From Candidatus Nanopelagicus abundans (GTDB lineage: Bacteria > Actinomycetota > Actinomycetes > Nanopelagicales > Nanopelagicaceae), in assembly GCF_002288305.1 (NCBI RefSeq), contig NZ_CP016779.1, positions 310,001 through 374,000 of the forward strand: a DNA stretch of 64,000 nucleotides, given 5' to 3'. The position numbers and the translations under genes are program-made. Each line of letters opens with the position of its first letter. Positions within the stretch are counted from its first letter, which is position 1. The notes under the pieces are model-generated. The model worked only from the letters and a program-made list of their open reading frames with translations, made no database searches and was not told where the DNA came from. Below, in pieces: positions 28,992-36,129 of this stretch.

Positions 28992-30464
28992 TTAAATCTC
29001 GCCCTTTTCCAACCCCGCTAAAACCTTAGCTGCTCGCTGCCTAACCTCTGGCATATCTTTAAGTCTGCCGATTCCAAATAATTGCTGACTCATTCGGTGA
29101 TTGCCTTTAAACTCTTCTAAATTTCTATCTAGAAAGTCCCAATATAAAGTTGTAAATGGGCAGGCATTATCACCAACTCTAAGCTTTGGATCATAAAAAC
29201 AACCTTTGCAGTAATTACTCATCTTTGAGATGTAAGCCCCACCTGCTGCATATGGCTTAGTCATCAACACGCCATTATCTGCGTGCACACCCATCCCAAT
29301 TACATTTGGCACCATCACCCAATCACTAGCATCAATAAATACCTGCCTCATCCACTGCAGAAATTGCTGCGGATTAGTTCCAGTAATTAAAGCTAAATTA
29401 CTAAGCAGCATGAGACGGGGGATATGGGCAACCCAAGCACGCTCATTAATATCTGACACGGTAGTTTTAATGCAATTCATTTTGGTTTTATCTGGATCAG
29501 TAAATAGAGGCAAGAGATCACGCTTTGCATTTAAATGATTACCTTCTTTGTAATCCTGCCCTAAATACCAATACATTCCATTTACATACTCACGCCAGCC
29601 AATAATCTGGCGGATAAAACCTTCAGCTGATGCAATTGGAATATCACCTTTTTCAAACCTTTTAACGGCTGCATCTATCACTTCACTTGGATGAAGTAGG
29701 CCGTTATTTATATAAGGACTAAGCAGTGAATGATGAAGTGCCCAGTTATCACTAGTCATGGCATCCTCATAAGGACCAAAGCTTTTAAAGTGATTATCTA
29801 GGAAGTTTTTTAATACTTTTTTAGCACCAGCTCTGTTTGTTGCCCAGGTAGTACTAGTTTTAATACCTAATTCCTTTGCAACTTGAATATCAATCTCATC
29901 TGGTTTGTGATCTAAATATGGCGGAAATTTGTAGCCCTTAGGAAGTGGTGAGCGATTTTCTTTATCAAAGTTCCAAGCACCACCTACTGGCTTACCTTTT
30001 TCTACCAAAATATTTAGCCGCACCCGTTGGTTTCTATAAAAGGATTCCATTAGATAACTTTTTTGATTATCTGCCCACTCTTTAAATAATGATTTAGGTG
30101 TTAAAAAGAAATCACTTTCAACAAATTTAACGCCAAAATCAGATAATGATTTGTGTAATCTAAATGATGAGGGCGCACAGGCTGTGATTGGCAGATTCTT
30201 ATACTTACCTTGCACTATTTTTAATCCATCAACAGTCGTGCCAGCTTTTTGATAGATAACTGTAAAACCAGCATCTTTTAGCTCTTCGGCAAAGTGAAGA
30301 GCACTTGAGATAAGAAAATAGAGTCGTATTTTGTTCCAATGATCACCAGTGACCATTCGATCACTTTGAACTAAAACAATTAGATCATTTTTTGGATCAG
30401 CGTTTTTAAGAGCACCGTACTTTGTATTTAATTGATCATGACTGACATAGATTATTTGCTTCAT
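28992..30464 (-). CDS. iron-sulfur photolyase (PhrB/FeS-BCP family)
   Basis: Light-driven DNA repair enzyme of the bacterial FeS cryptochrome/photolyase group, 490 residues. The N-terminal Rossmann domain begins [16 protein letters not shown]. The C-terminal FAD domain contains [32 protein letters not shown]-like [19 protein letters not shown], and [16 protein letters not shown]. Four cysteines expected to bind 4Fe-4S occur in MNCIKTT and [21 protein letters not shown] (about 440-460). The known member PhrB repairs (6-4) photoproducts. The ATG overlaps the TGA of a small DUF2256 gene. Confidence 0.93.
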   Translation of the reverse strand: MKQIIYVSHDQLNTKYGALKNADPKNDLIVLVQSDRMVTGDHWNKIRLYFLISSALHFAEELKDAGFTVIYQKAGTTVDGLKIVQGKYKNLPITACAPSSFRLHKSLSDFGVKFVESDFFLTPKSLFKEWADNQKSYLMESFYRNQRVRLNILVEKGKPVGGAWNFDKENRSPLPKGYKFPPYLDHKPDEIDIQVAKELGIKTSTTWATNRAGAKKVLKNFLDNHFKSFGPYEDAMTSDNWALHHSLLSPYINNGLLHPSEVIDAAVKRFEKGDIPIASAEGFIRQIIGWREYVNGMYWYLGQDYKEGNHLNAKRDLLPLFTDPDKTKMNCIKTTVSDINERAWVAHIPRLMLLSNLALITGTNPQQFLQWMRQVFIDASDWVMVPNVIGMGVHADNGVLMTKPYAAGGAYISKMSNYCKGCFYDPKLRVGDNACPFTTLYWDFLDRNLEEFKGNHRMSQQLFGIGRLKDMPEVRQRAAKVLAGLEKGEI

Positions 30465-30598
30465 TTCTTACCCGAACACCGTTTACTACAGTACTTAACC
30501 TGCTCCCAATTCTTTGCCCATTTTTTTCGCCACTCAAAAGCGAGGCCACATGTGACACATACTTTTGGCTCAAAGCCATTTTTAATCTTTGCCCGCAT
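30461..30598 (-). CDS. DUF2256 small zinc-ribbon-like protein
   Basis: Protein of 45 residues: [19 protein letters not shown], then [25 protein letters not shown]. Cysteines at 14, 17, 37 and 41 form a C-x2-C...C-x3-C zinc-binding set, and FEWRKKW with YCS.RC is the DUF2256 signature. The gene's TGA overlaps the photolyase ATG by 3 bases, so the two are translationally coupled; DUF2256 genes commonly neighbour photolyases. It could assist cluster loading or DNA binding, but this is inference. Confidence 0.85.
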   Translation of the reverse strand: MRAKIKNGFEPKVCVTCGLAFEWRKKWAKNWEQVKYCSKRCSGKK

Positions 30599-30620
30599 AG
30601 GGCAATTCTAGGCGTCTGCC

Positions 30621-30992
30621 TTAATTTCTTATTAGATTTACTAGGTATGAGATAGAAAAGCCAAAGCCGATAATTGCATAAGCGATCGCAAATGGGGTTA
30701 ATTCATTCGGTATAAAGATAGTTAAAAAGCCAAGGCCAGCTGCTGCGATGAACATCACTTTTGCAACAAAGCCTAATGATGAAGCATTATTTAACTTTGA
30801 GTTCTGCCACATATTTCCAGCCAGAGCAAATAAAGTTATTGCAATCATTCGCATCGCCCAGATCATAGAATTTGAATCATCAGCGCCGAGTAGATCTAAA
30901 AATAAGGCGGGTGCGATTAGAAGAAATAGCGCAGATGCACCAAAGACTATTGAGCCAGCTTTAAGTGTGTTCTTAATCCCGTGCTGATACAT
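30621..30992 (-). CDS. four-span membrane protein, unknown function
   Basis: Protein of 123 residues with four hydrophobic segments (about 13-33, 46-62, 75-92 and 97-118) separated by short loops (GADDSNSM; NSKLNNASS; IPNEL). No known catalytic motif was recognised. It lies 22 bases upstream of the DUF2256-photolyase pair on the same strand and starts from a leaderless promoter (TAGCCT box), so it probably heads that operon. Confidence 0.7.
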   Translation of the reverse strand: MYQHGIKNTLKAGSIVFGASALFLLIAPALFLDLLGADDSNSMIWAMRMIAITLFALAGNMWQNSKLNNASSLGFVAKVMFIAAAGLGFLTIFIPNELTPFAIAYAIIGFGFSISYLVNLIRN

Positions 30993-30998
30993 GAAATA

Positions 30999-31004
30999 AG
31001 GCTA
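30999..31004 (-). promoter_or_regulatory. -10 box, leaderless promoter of photolyase operon
   Basis: TAGCCT, six bases (TATTTC), ATG at 30992. Likely promoter for membrane protein, DUF2256 and photolyase genes. Confidence 0.55.
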
Positions 31005-31094
31005 GACCTCTATAAATATGAATAACAAGAGGGCGTGGGGGAAAATCTGAAGATTTCTAACCAATTTTTAAGTTCCATATGCTTAAATCACCAA

Positions 31095-31835
31095 ATGAAA
31101 AAGTTGGCATTTGCTTCACTAGTGACTGCATTCTCACTATTTAATACTGGCTTAGCTACTGCTCATCAGCCAGTTGAACTAGGTTTGAAAAACACAAGAG
31201 CTACTCAGGGACCGATTTTAGTAGATGGCACAATCTCATTTGCACTACGAGCAGAGTTCACCAAAGCAAATCAAGAGCGAGGCTTTAGAGCATCGCTTAA
31301 GCAAGGTGAGTTACTAAATTTTGAATACTTGATAATTGATAAAGCACCTGAGAATAAAATGGCCCTTAATAAATTACCTACCGTCACAATTACAGCACCA
31401 GATGGCGCAAAGAGTGTTGTTAAATTTACTGAGCGAACAAAGTTTTATGAACCCTATGGGCGAACAAATTATTTGTACTTAGCTAGATTTTCTAGTGCCG
31501 CACTCGATGGTATCTATAACTTCTCAATTAAATCAAAGGCTAAAGCAAGTATTACGGTATCAACTGGAAGTAAAGAAACTTTTGGGCAAGTTTTTCAGCC
31601 TAGTATTTGTCCAACTATTGAGCAACAGCAAACACCTACAGTTACCAATGCCCAAGCAGCCACATTAATTGGAATGAAAAAAGATGCTGCCACCTCTTGT
31701 GCAGCTAAATTAGGCTGGGGATATCGAGTAGGCCAAGAAGATGATCAGTTATTTGCTTTAACTAAAGATTACCGACTAGATAGGGTTACGGTAGTTATAA
31801 AGAAAGGGATAGTTACTGAGTCAGTAGTTGGTTAA
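31095..31835 (+). CDS. secreted protein with C-terminal I78-like inhibitor domain
   Basis: Exported protein of 246 residues. Signal peptide 1-23 (ending ATA, then HQPVELG), an all-beta-looking middle (about 30-160), and a C-terminal 60 residues reading AATLIGMKKDAATSCAAKLG, then YRVGQEDD, DYRLDRVTVVIKKGIVTESVVG. That order (LIG..., DYR.DRV.V, ...G) is the pattern of peptidase inhibitor family I78. The start at 31095 is chosen because it begins the signal peptide; GTG at 31035 would add a non-signal head. Converges on a lipoprotein gene with a 4-base overlap. Target protease unknown. Confidence 0.65.
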   Translation: MKKLAFASLVTAFSLFNTGLATAHQPVELGLKNTRATQGPILVDGTISFALRAEFTKANQERGFRASLKQGELLNFEYLIIDKAPENKMALNKLPTVTITAPDGAKSVVKFTERTKFYEPYGRTNYLYLARFSSAALDGIYNFSIKSKAKASITVSTGSKETFGQVFQPSICPTIEQQQTPTVTNAQAATLIGMKKDAATSCAAKLGWGYRVGQEDDQLFALTKDYRLDRVTVVIKKGIVTESVVG

Positions 31836-32278
31836 GTTGTAAGAGCAGTTGATTGCTCAGCTAAATTAGCAGCCTCAACTCCAAGTTTCTCATCAACTGT
31901 AGATAACCTATAAGAAAGATCTATTTTTCCATTACTTGAATTAACGGTGACCTCTTGAAAAATTTTGTCCTCTTTTATCTCACACCCACCAAAAGTTATA
32001 CCTTGATTATCTATCAAGAATGAATATGAGTCAGTGATGATCACTTCAAATGATGTGAGATCAATCGAGTCTTGAAATGATTTAGCAGCAAAGCTATAGG
32101 CAAGTGGCCAATCTTGTTTAGATATTGCAGATATTTGAGAGCTAATGTGATCATCAACTAACTGCTTTTGCTCACCACTACAGGCACCTGCTGTAAGTGA
32201 TTTAAAAGGTGAGCTAGTAGAACATGCAGATAGCAGAACTAAAGCTAGGCAAGTTGATATCAGTTTTTTTAACTTCAT
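31832..32278 (-). CDS. small lipoprotein, DUF4864-like
   Basis: Protein of 148 residues with a lipoprotein signal (lipobox LLSAC at about 15-19). The mature part has ISAISKQDWPLAYSFAAKSFQDSIDLTSFEVII, an alpha-plus-beta layout like DUF4864/NTF2-like domains. No catalytic residues are evident. Probably surface-anchored; role unknown. Confidence 0.65.
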   Translation of the reverse strand: MKLKKLISTCLALVLLSACSTSSPFKSLTAGACSGEQKQLVDDHISSQISAISKQDWPLAYSFAAKSFQDSIDLTSFEVIITDSYSFLIDNQGITFGGCEIKEDKIFQEVTVNSSNGKIDLSYRLSTVDEKLGVEAANLAEQSTALTT

Positions 32279-32353
32279 TAGGTGCTCAGTTTAACTCAAA
32301 ACCCTCACGCCCTTGATGCTTGGTATATTCAATAGAAGTTGACTTAATTAGTA

Positions 32354-32359
32354 TATAAT
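32354..32359 (+). promoter_or_regulatory. -10 box, leaderless promoter of PsiE-like gene
   Basis: Perfect TATAAT, six bases, ATG at 32366. The clearest leaderless promoter of the window. Confidence 0.7.
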
Positions 32360-32365
32360 TTGTGT

Positions 32366-32863
32366 ATGGCTGAAATTAAGAAAAGTAAAGACGAGCAAAA
32401 GAGTCAATCTGGATTTGAAACCTCAGTAATACCGGTTAAGTATGTGGATTTAATTGAGGATGCATTTCATGCGATCCTAGCGATTGCCCTACTTGCTATT
32501 GGTGTCGGAGCTTTCTTCTTTAGCATCAAGCGGCTCATCCAAACAGCACCCTTCTTTCCTAATGGAATGATTCAGGGAGTTAATGACATTTTATTTATTG
32601 TTATTATTTTAGAAATTCTACGTACAGTAATCTCACGCTTTACTGATGGTGTTTATCAACTAGATAAGTTTTTAATTATCGGTGTGATTGCAGCTGTTCG
32701 ACACATATTAACTGTGGGTGCATCCCTTACTCTTGAATCCGGTAAAAGTGATGAGGCGTTTAGACGGGCAATTTATGAGATGGGGCTTAATGCCGGCATT
32801 GTGGTTGCTTTAGTATTTGCTTTCTTCTTATCTAAATCAGCCCTTAGAGGTTCTAAAAAATAG
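32366..32863 (+). CDS. PsiE-family membrane protein
   Basis: Integral membrane protein of 165 residues with four hydrophobic segments (about 28-50, 65-85, 95-115, 135-155). VIILEILRTVISRF and DKFLIIGVIAAVRHILTVGA fit the PsiE (phosphate-starvation-inducible E) family, function unknown. The start at 32366 follows a perfect TATAAT by six bases; a TTG two codons earlier lies inside that spacer and is rejected. A strong intrinsic terminator follows. Confidence 0.78.
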   Translation: MAEIKKSKDEQKSQSGFETSVIPVKYVDLIEDAFHAILAIALLAIGVGAFFFSIKRLIQTAPFFPNGMIQGVNDILFIVIILEILRTVISRFTDGVYQLDKFLIIGVIAAVRHILTVGASLTLESGKSDEAFRRAIYEMGLNAGIVVALVFAFFLSKSALRGSKK

Positions 32864-32864
32864 A

Positions 32865-32993
32865 TTAGCTTTCAAAGTCACCGCCCCGGCCTGTTAGCCG
32901 AGGGCGGTTTCTTTTTTTGTTTGACTCATAACGAAAGATCAGAGTTAGTACAGATGCTGCAAAAAGTGCAATTAGTACAAACCCGATTTCCAT
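32865..32993 (-). CDS. 42-residue single-span membrane protein
   Basis: Small protein: MEIGFVLIALFAASVLTLIF (membrane segment about 4-20) then RYESNKKRNRPRLTGRGG and DFES. The hydrophobic head and basic tail follow the positive-inside rule. Its ATG lies two bases after the TAA of the upstream membrane-protein gene, as expected for an operon. Its 3' end contains the terminator hairpin of the convergent PsiE-like gene, so the basic NRPRLTGRGG segment is also RNA structure. Function unknown. Confidence 0.5.
   Translation of the reverse strand: MEIGFVLIALFAASVLTLIFRYESNKKRNRPRLTGRGGDFES
32880..32920 (+). terminator. intrinsic terminator of PsiE-like gene
   Basis: ACCGCCCCGGC pairs with GCCGAGGGCGGT (one bulge) around CTGTTA and is followed by TTTCTTTTTTT. 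Classic rho-independent terminator, 17 bases after the stop codon. Confidence 0.85.
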
Positions 32994-32995
32994 AT

Positions 32996-33370
32996 TTAAC
33001 CTAGTACTGCCCAAACTACTAATGCGAATATTGCCACACCGCTACCAACGATTGCGATTGCAGATAGTGATAGTAGGCCGCGAGATTCAGCAATCTTCTT
33101 TCCTAATGCTGATTTACTTGCAATCTTACTAAGATCTTCAACTAATGCTTCACCTTCGCGCACTGCTGCGTATTGGCTAATTATTGCCAAGATACCAGTT
33201 ACTGCCGCAACACCAACTGCTAGGTATTTAGCGCCATCTGATGCGGTTGCAAACTTATCAAATCCTGCTAAAACAAATACACCGATTAACATCAAGGTCG
33301 GAGCAATCTGAGCAGTGATGATTTGGGAACGTTTTTCATTCCAAAGTTTAATTAGGTCTTTCTCGTTCAT
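32996..33370 (-). CDS. multi-span membrane protein, unknown function
   Basis: Protein of 124 residues. Short charged head (MNEKDLIKLWNEKRSQ), hydrophobic segments at about 18-35, 48-65 and 100-122, and a polar amphipathic stretch between (REGEALVEDLSKIASKSALGKKIAESRG). No motif was recognised. It is the first of two genes with the 42-residue membrane protein. Confidence 0.65.
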   Translation of the reverse strand: MNEKDLIKLWNEKRSQIITAQIAPTLMLIGVFVLAGFDKFATASDGAKYLAVGVAAVTGILAIISQYAAVREGEALVEDLSKIASKSALGKKIAESRGLLSLSAIAIVGSGVAIFALVVWAVLG

Positions 33371-33500
33371 TTATTTTCTCCAATTTCAGGTTGCAAAGTT
33401 TGCTACCTTGTGTTTCTAATATACACGGCAAATAAATGTCTGAGGTTATTGGGCAATTAAATTCTGGCAAATTATGATGAAATACACCACCTTTTTACCC

Positions 33501-33510
33501 CACCTAGGTG
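33501..33510. repeat. palindrome upstream of hisN
   Basis: CACCTAGGTG, a perfect 10-base palindrome 8 bases upstream of the TAAACT box of hisN. It is well placed for an operator; binding protein unknown. Confidence 0.35.
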
Positions 33511-33517
33511 TGGTGGC

Positions 33518-33523
33518 TAAACT
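33518..33523 (+). promoter_or_regulatory. -10 box, leaderless promoter of hisN
   Basis: TAAACT, six bases, ATG at 33530. Confidence 0.6.
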
Positions 33524-33529
33524 ACTCAG

Positions 33530-34312
33530 ATGAATGATCTGACCTTGGCCCAACAGTTGGCAGATATCGCCGATCAGGTATCACTTGCAAGATTTAGAGC
33601 TAATGATTTGGTAATTGATTCAAAACCTGATTTAACTCCAGTATCTGATGCTGATAAAAAAATTGAACAATTAATCCGCGAGCACCTACTTAAGTTAAGT
33701 CCTGAAGATGGCGTAATTGGGGAAGAGTTTGAAAATAAGGTATCAACTAATAATCGAGAATGGATTTTAGATCCAATTGATGGCACTAAAAATTATATTA
33801 GAGGTGTTCCAATCTGGGCTACCTTAATTGCTCTTCGCCAAAATAATGAGATCACCTGCACAGTTGTCTCAGCCCCAGCAATAAATCGACGTTGGTATGC
33901 CAGCAAGGGTGAGGGTGCCTACGTTTTAGAAAATATTTTAGGAAAAGAAGAGAAGAGAAAGTTAAAAGTAAGTGCGGTCAGTAAAATAAGTGATGCTAGC
34001 TTTGCATTTGCTGAAGTGATTAAAAAGGATCATTGGGAAGATTATTACGATAAGTTTTTAAAGTTAACAAATGATGTTTGGCGAAGCCGCGGCTTTGGAG
34101 ATTTTTGGGGTCATATGTTGGTAGCTGAGGGCGCAGTTGATATAGCCATTGAACCAAAGCTTGCACTCTGGGATATGGCCGCCCTTTATTTGATTATCAA
34201 AGAGGCGGGTGGCTCCTTTACTAATCTAAAGGGAGTAGATGGAGTAGGTGGTCCGGGTGCGATCTCATCAAATACTCTGCTACATAATGAACTACTTACT
34301 CGTTTTAAATAG
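33530..34312 (+). CDS. hisN: histidinol-phosphatase, inositol-monophosphatase family
   Basis: Mg-dependent phosphatase of 260 residues. GEEFE (about 64-68) supplies metal ligands, WILDPIDGTKNYIRG (about 81-95) is the DP(I/L)DGT metal and substrate motif, and ALWDMAALYLIIKEAGG (about 215-231) the second signature. Among IMPase-like proteins the actinobacterial HisN branch has exactly this layout, and a histidine-pathway gene (priA) follows, so histidinol phosphate is the likely substrate; inositol monophosphate is the alternative. Confidence 0.85.
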   Translation: MNDLTLAQQLADIADQVSLARFRANDLVIDSKPDLTPVSDADKKIEQLIREHLLKLSPEDGVIGEEFENKVSTNNREWILDPIDGTKNYIRGVPIWATLIALRQNNEITCTVVSAPAINRRWYASKGEGAYVLENILGKEEKRKLKVSAVSKISDASFAFAEVIKKDHWEDYYDKFLKLTNDVWRSRGFGDFWGHMLVAEGAVDIAIEPKLALWDMAALYLIIKEAGGSFTNLKGVDGVGGPGAISSNTLLHNELLTRFK

Positions 34313-34453
34313 CCAGCACTAATTTGGTTATTTAAATATTGATTAAATAATATAGTTAAGTGATGAAAATATGGTTGGTAAGAACAAAATCTTTAAAAGT
34401 TAATAACCAGATCAGGCTGGGCTTGGTTTATCGAAGGATTGAGTAAGTAATTT

Positions 34454-35182
34454 ATGAAAGCTTTAGAGATACTGCCAGCAATTGATGTTAAAGATGGCGT
34501 TGCAATCAGGCTTGCTAAGGGTGAGCTTGATAAGCAAAGTGAATATGGCGACCCACTTGAAGTTGCCGCTGAGTTCACATCTTCTGGTGTTAGCTGGATT
34601 CACTTAGTAGATCTTGATGCCGCCTTTGGATTGGGCAATAACTTTGAAATAATAGATTCAGTAATTAAAAGTGTTGATATTAAAATTCAGTTATCAGGTG
34701 GGATTAAAGATGGTGAAAGTTTAAATAGAGCCCTTTCTACTGGCGCTCACCGGATTAATTTAGGAACTTCTGCGTTAGATAATCCAGAGTGGGTTGAATC
34801 GGTGATAAAAAAGCATGGCAATAAAATCGCGGTTTCACTAGATGTGATGGGAAGAGTTTTATCCGCTAGAGGTGGCACAAAAAGTAGTGGTGATTTATTT
34901 CAGATGATCACTCGATTAGATAAGGCAGGCTGTGCCAGGTATGTATTAACTGATGTAGATCGTGATGGCACATTAACTGGTCCAAATCTAGAGTTACTTA
35001 AAGAGGTAACTAGCTTTACTAAAACACCAATTGTGGCAAGTGGTGGCATTTCATCCTTAAGTGATGTTAAAGCGCTCATGCAACTAACTGATCAAGGAGT
35101 AGAGGCTGTGATTATTGGTAAAGCGCTCTACACCGGTGCTTTCACGTTAGCGCAAGTTATCGCAGCAGCTAAGGGTGAATAA
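34454..35182 (+). CDS. priA: phosphoribosyl isomerase A (HisA/TrpF type)
   Basis: TIM-barrel isomerase of 242 residues for the ProFAR step of histidine synthesis; in Actinobacteria the same enzyme also does the TrpF step of tryptophan synthesis. ILPAIDVKDGVAIRL (6-20) holds the first catalytic Asp. IQLSGGIKDG, LDVMGRVLSARGG and YVLTDVDRDGTLTGPN (about 164-179) hold the phosphate loops and the second catalytic Asp. The dual function is inferred from lineage and the absence of other information; no trpF was looked for outside the window. Confidence 0.9.
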   Translation: MKALEILPAIDVKDGVAIRLAKGELDKQSEYGDPLEVAAEFTSSGVSWIHLVDLDAAFGLGNNFEIIDSVIKSVDIKIQLSGGIKDGESLNRALSTGAHRINLGTSALDNPEWVESVIKKHGNKIAVSLDVMGRVLSARGGTKSSGDLFQMITRLDKAGCARYVLTDVDRDGTLTGPNLELLKEVTSFTKTPIVASGGISSLSDVKALMQLTDQGVEAVIIGKALYTGAFTLAQVIAAAKGE

Positions 35183-35201
35183 GTAACAAATCTTGCCAGC
35201 T

Positions 35202-36110
35202 TTAAGATTTTTGTGTAACTGTATTTAATGCGTTTTTAAACTCAACTGACTTAAAATCTTTCATCGCAACCTCATACTTTTGCATTCCCCAATCCCAAAA
35301 ATTAAAATCAATATCGGAGACTGAGTTTTGAATAGATGCCCATAATGTCCAGCCATAGCGGGCAAGGAGGGCGTATAGCCAAGCTCTAGCTACTTTTTCA
35401 GGTCGGTGTTTGCCGTAGTAACTATCTACTAACTCAATTAGTTGATCATAAGAAAGATTAGATTCACTATATATATTGCCAAGCTCAAAGCAGGCGTCAT
35501 TATTACCAGAGTACTCATAATCTATTAGCCAGATTTTCTGGCCATCATCAATAAAGTTTGCTGCTAATAGATCATTATTACATGCCACTTTGCCCTCATC
35601 TAAGATGGCAAGCGCCTTTTTCATCTGATTAACTGAATCTGCATAATCTAAGTAATTATCAGGCATTTTAAAACCACGCTCACTTACAATCTTTAAGTAA
35701 TTTTGCTGAATTACAAACATATCAAAATCACTAACAAATGCTTTTGCGCTATGTAGTTGCTTAACACTTTTGGCAACTCTTCCCAGGTTATTTGCCACAT
35801 CATGGCTATTAAATGTTTTCCCAGGTAGATAACCAATTACTAACAAACCTGACTGGGGCAGAAAGTCATAGACAGGGGCGCCAATACCGATATCAGCAGC
35901 AATCTTTGAGTTTTCATACTCAGCATTTCGATCAATTGATAACAGAGCTGATTTATTACTTGAGATGCGGGCAACAAAATCACCATTTGGGGTAGTGATC
36001 TTTAAGTTTCGATTAGTTAGGCCACCAGATAACTCATCTACTGAACTTCGAGTAAGCAGCCTTGGTACTTGGTTTAGTAGATCACTAAAATCATTACTAG
36101 AGGAGCTCAC
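35202..36110 (-). CDS. choline/ethanolamine kinase-like phosphotransferase
   Basis: Protein-kinase-fold small-molecule kinase of 302 residues (APH/choline kinase family). LTNRNLKITTPNGDFVARIS (about 26-45) is the glycine-loop and lysine region. The catalytic loop reads ACNNDLLAANFI where relatives have C-H-N-D...N: the Brenner-motif His is Asn here. WLIDYEYSGNNDACFELGNI is the metal-binding DxE-type region. The GTG at 36110 is chosen from a TATCCT box six bases upstream and because a longer form would read through the start region of the divergent dehydrogenase. Choline is plausible, given the methylamine enzyme next door. Confidence 0.75.
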   Translation of the reverse strand: MSSSSNDFSDLLNQVPRLLTRSSVDELSGGLTNRNLKITTPNGDFVARISSNKSALLSIDRNAEYENSKIAADIGIGAPVYDFLPQSGLLVIGYLPGKTFNSHDVANNLGRVAKSVKQLHSAKAFVSDFDMFVIQQNYLKIVSERGFKMPDNYLDYADSVNQMKKALAILDEGKVACNNDLLAANFIDDGQKIWLIDYEYSGNNDACFELGNIYSESNLSYDQLIELVDSYYGKHRPEKVARAWLYALLARYGWTLWASIQNSVSDIDFNFWDWGMQKYEVAMKDFKSVEFKNALNTVTQKS

Positions 36111-36116
36111 AGAGAA

Positions 36117-36122
36117 AGGATA
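36117..36122 (-). promoter_or_regulatory. -10 box, leaderless promoter of choline-kinase-like gene
   Basis: TATCCT, six bases (TTCTCT), GTG at 36110. It overlaps the ribosome-binding AAAGGA of the divergent gene at 36130, so the two starts share the same few bases. Confidence 0.5.
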
Positions 36123-36129
36123 CAGTTGG

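Noticed and set aside
34363-34446. 27-codon frame (ATG...TAA) ending seven bases before priA
   Set aside because: Short, no ribosome site or -10 box at the fixed distance, composition not protein-like; could be chance.
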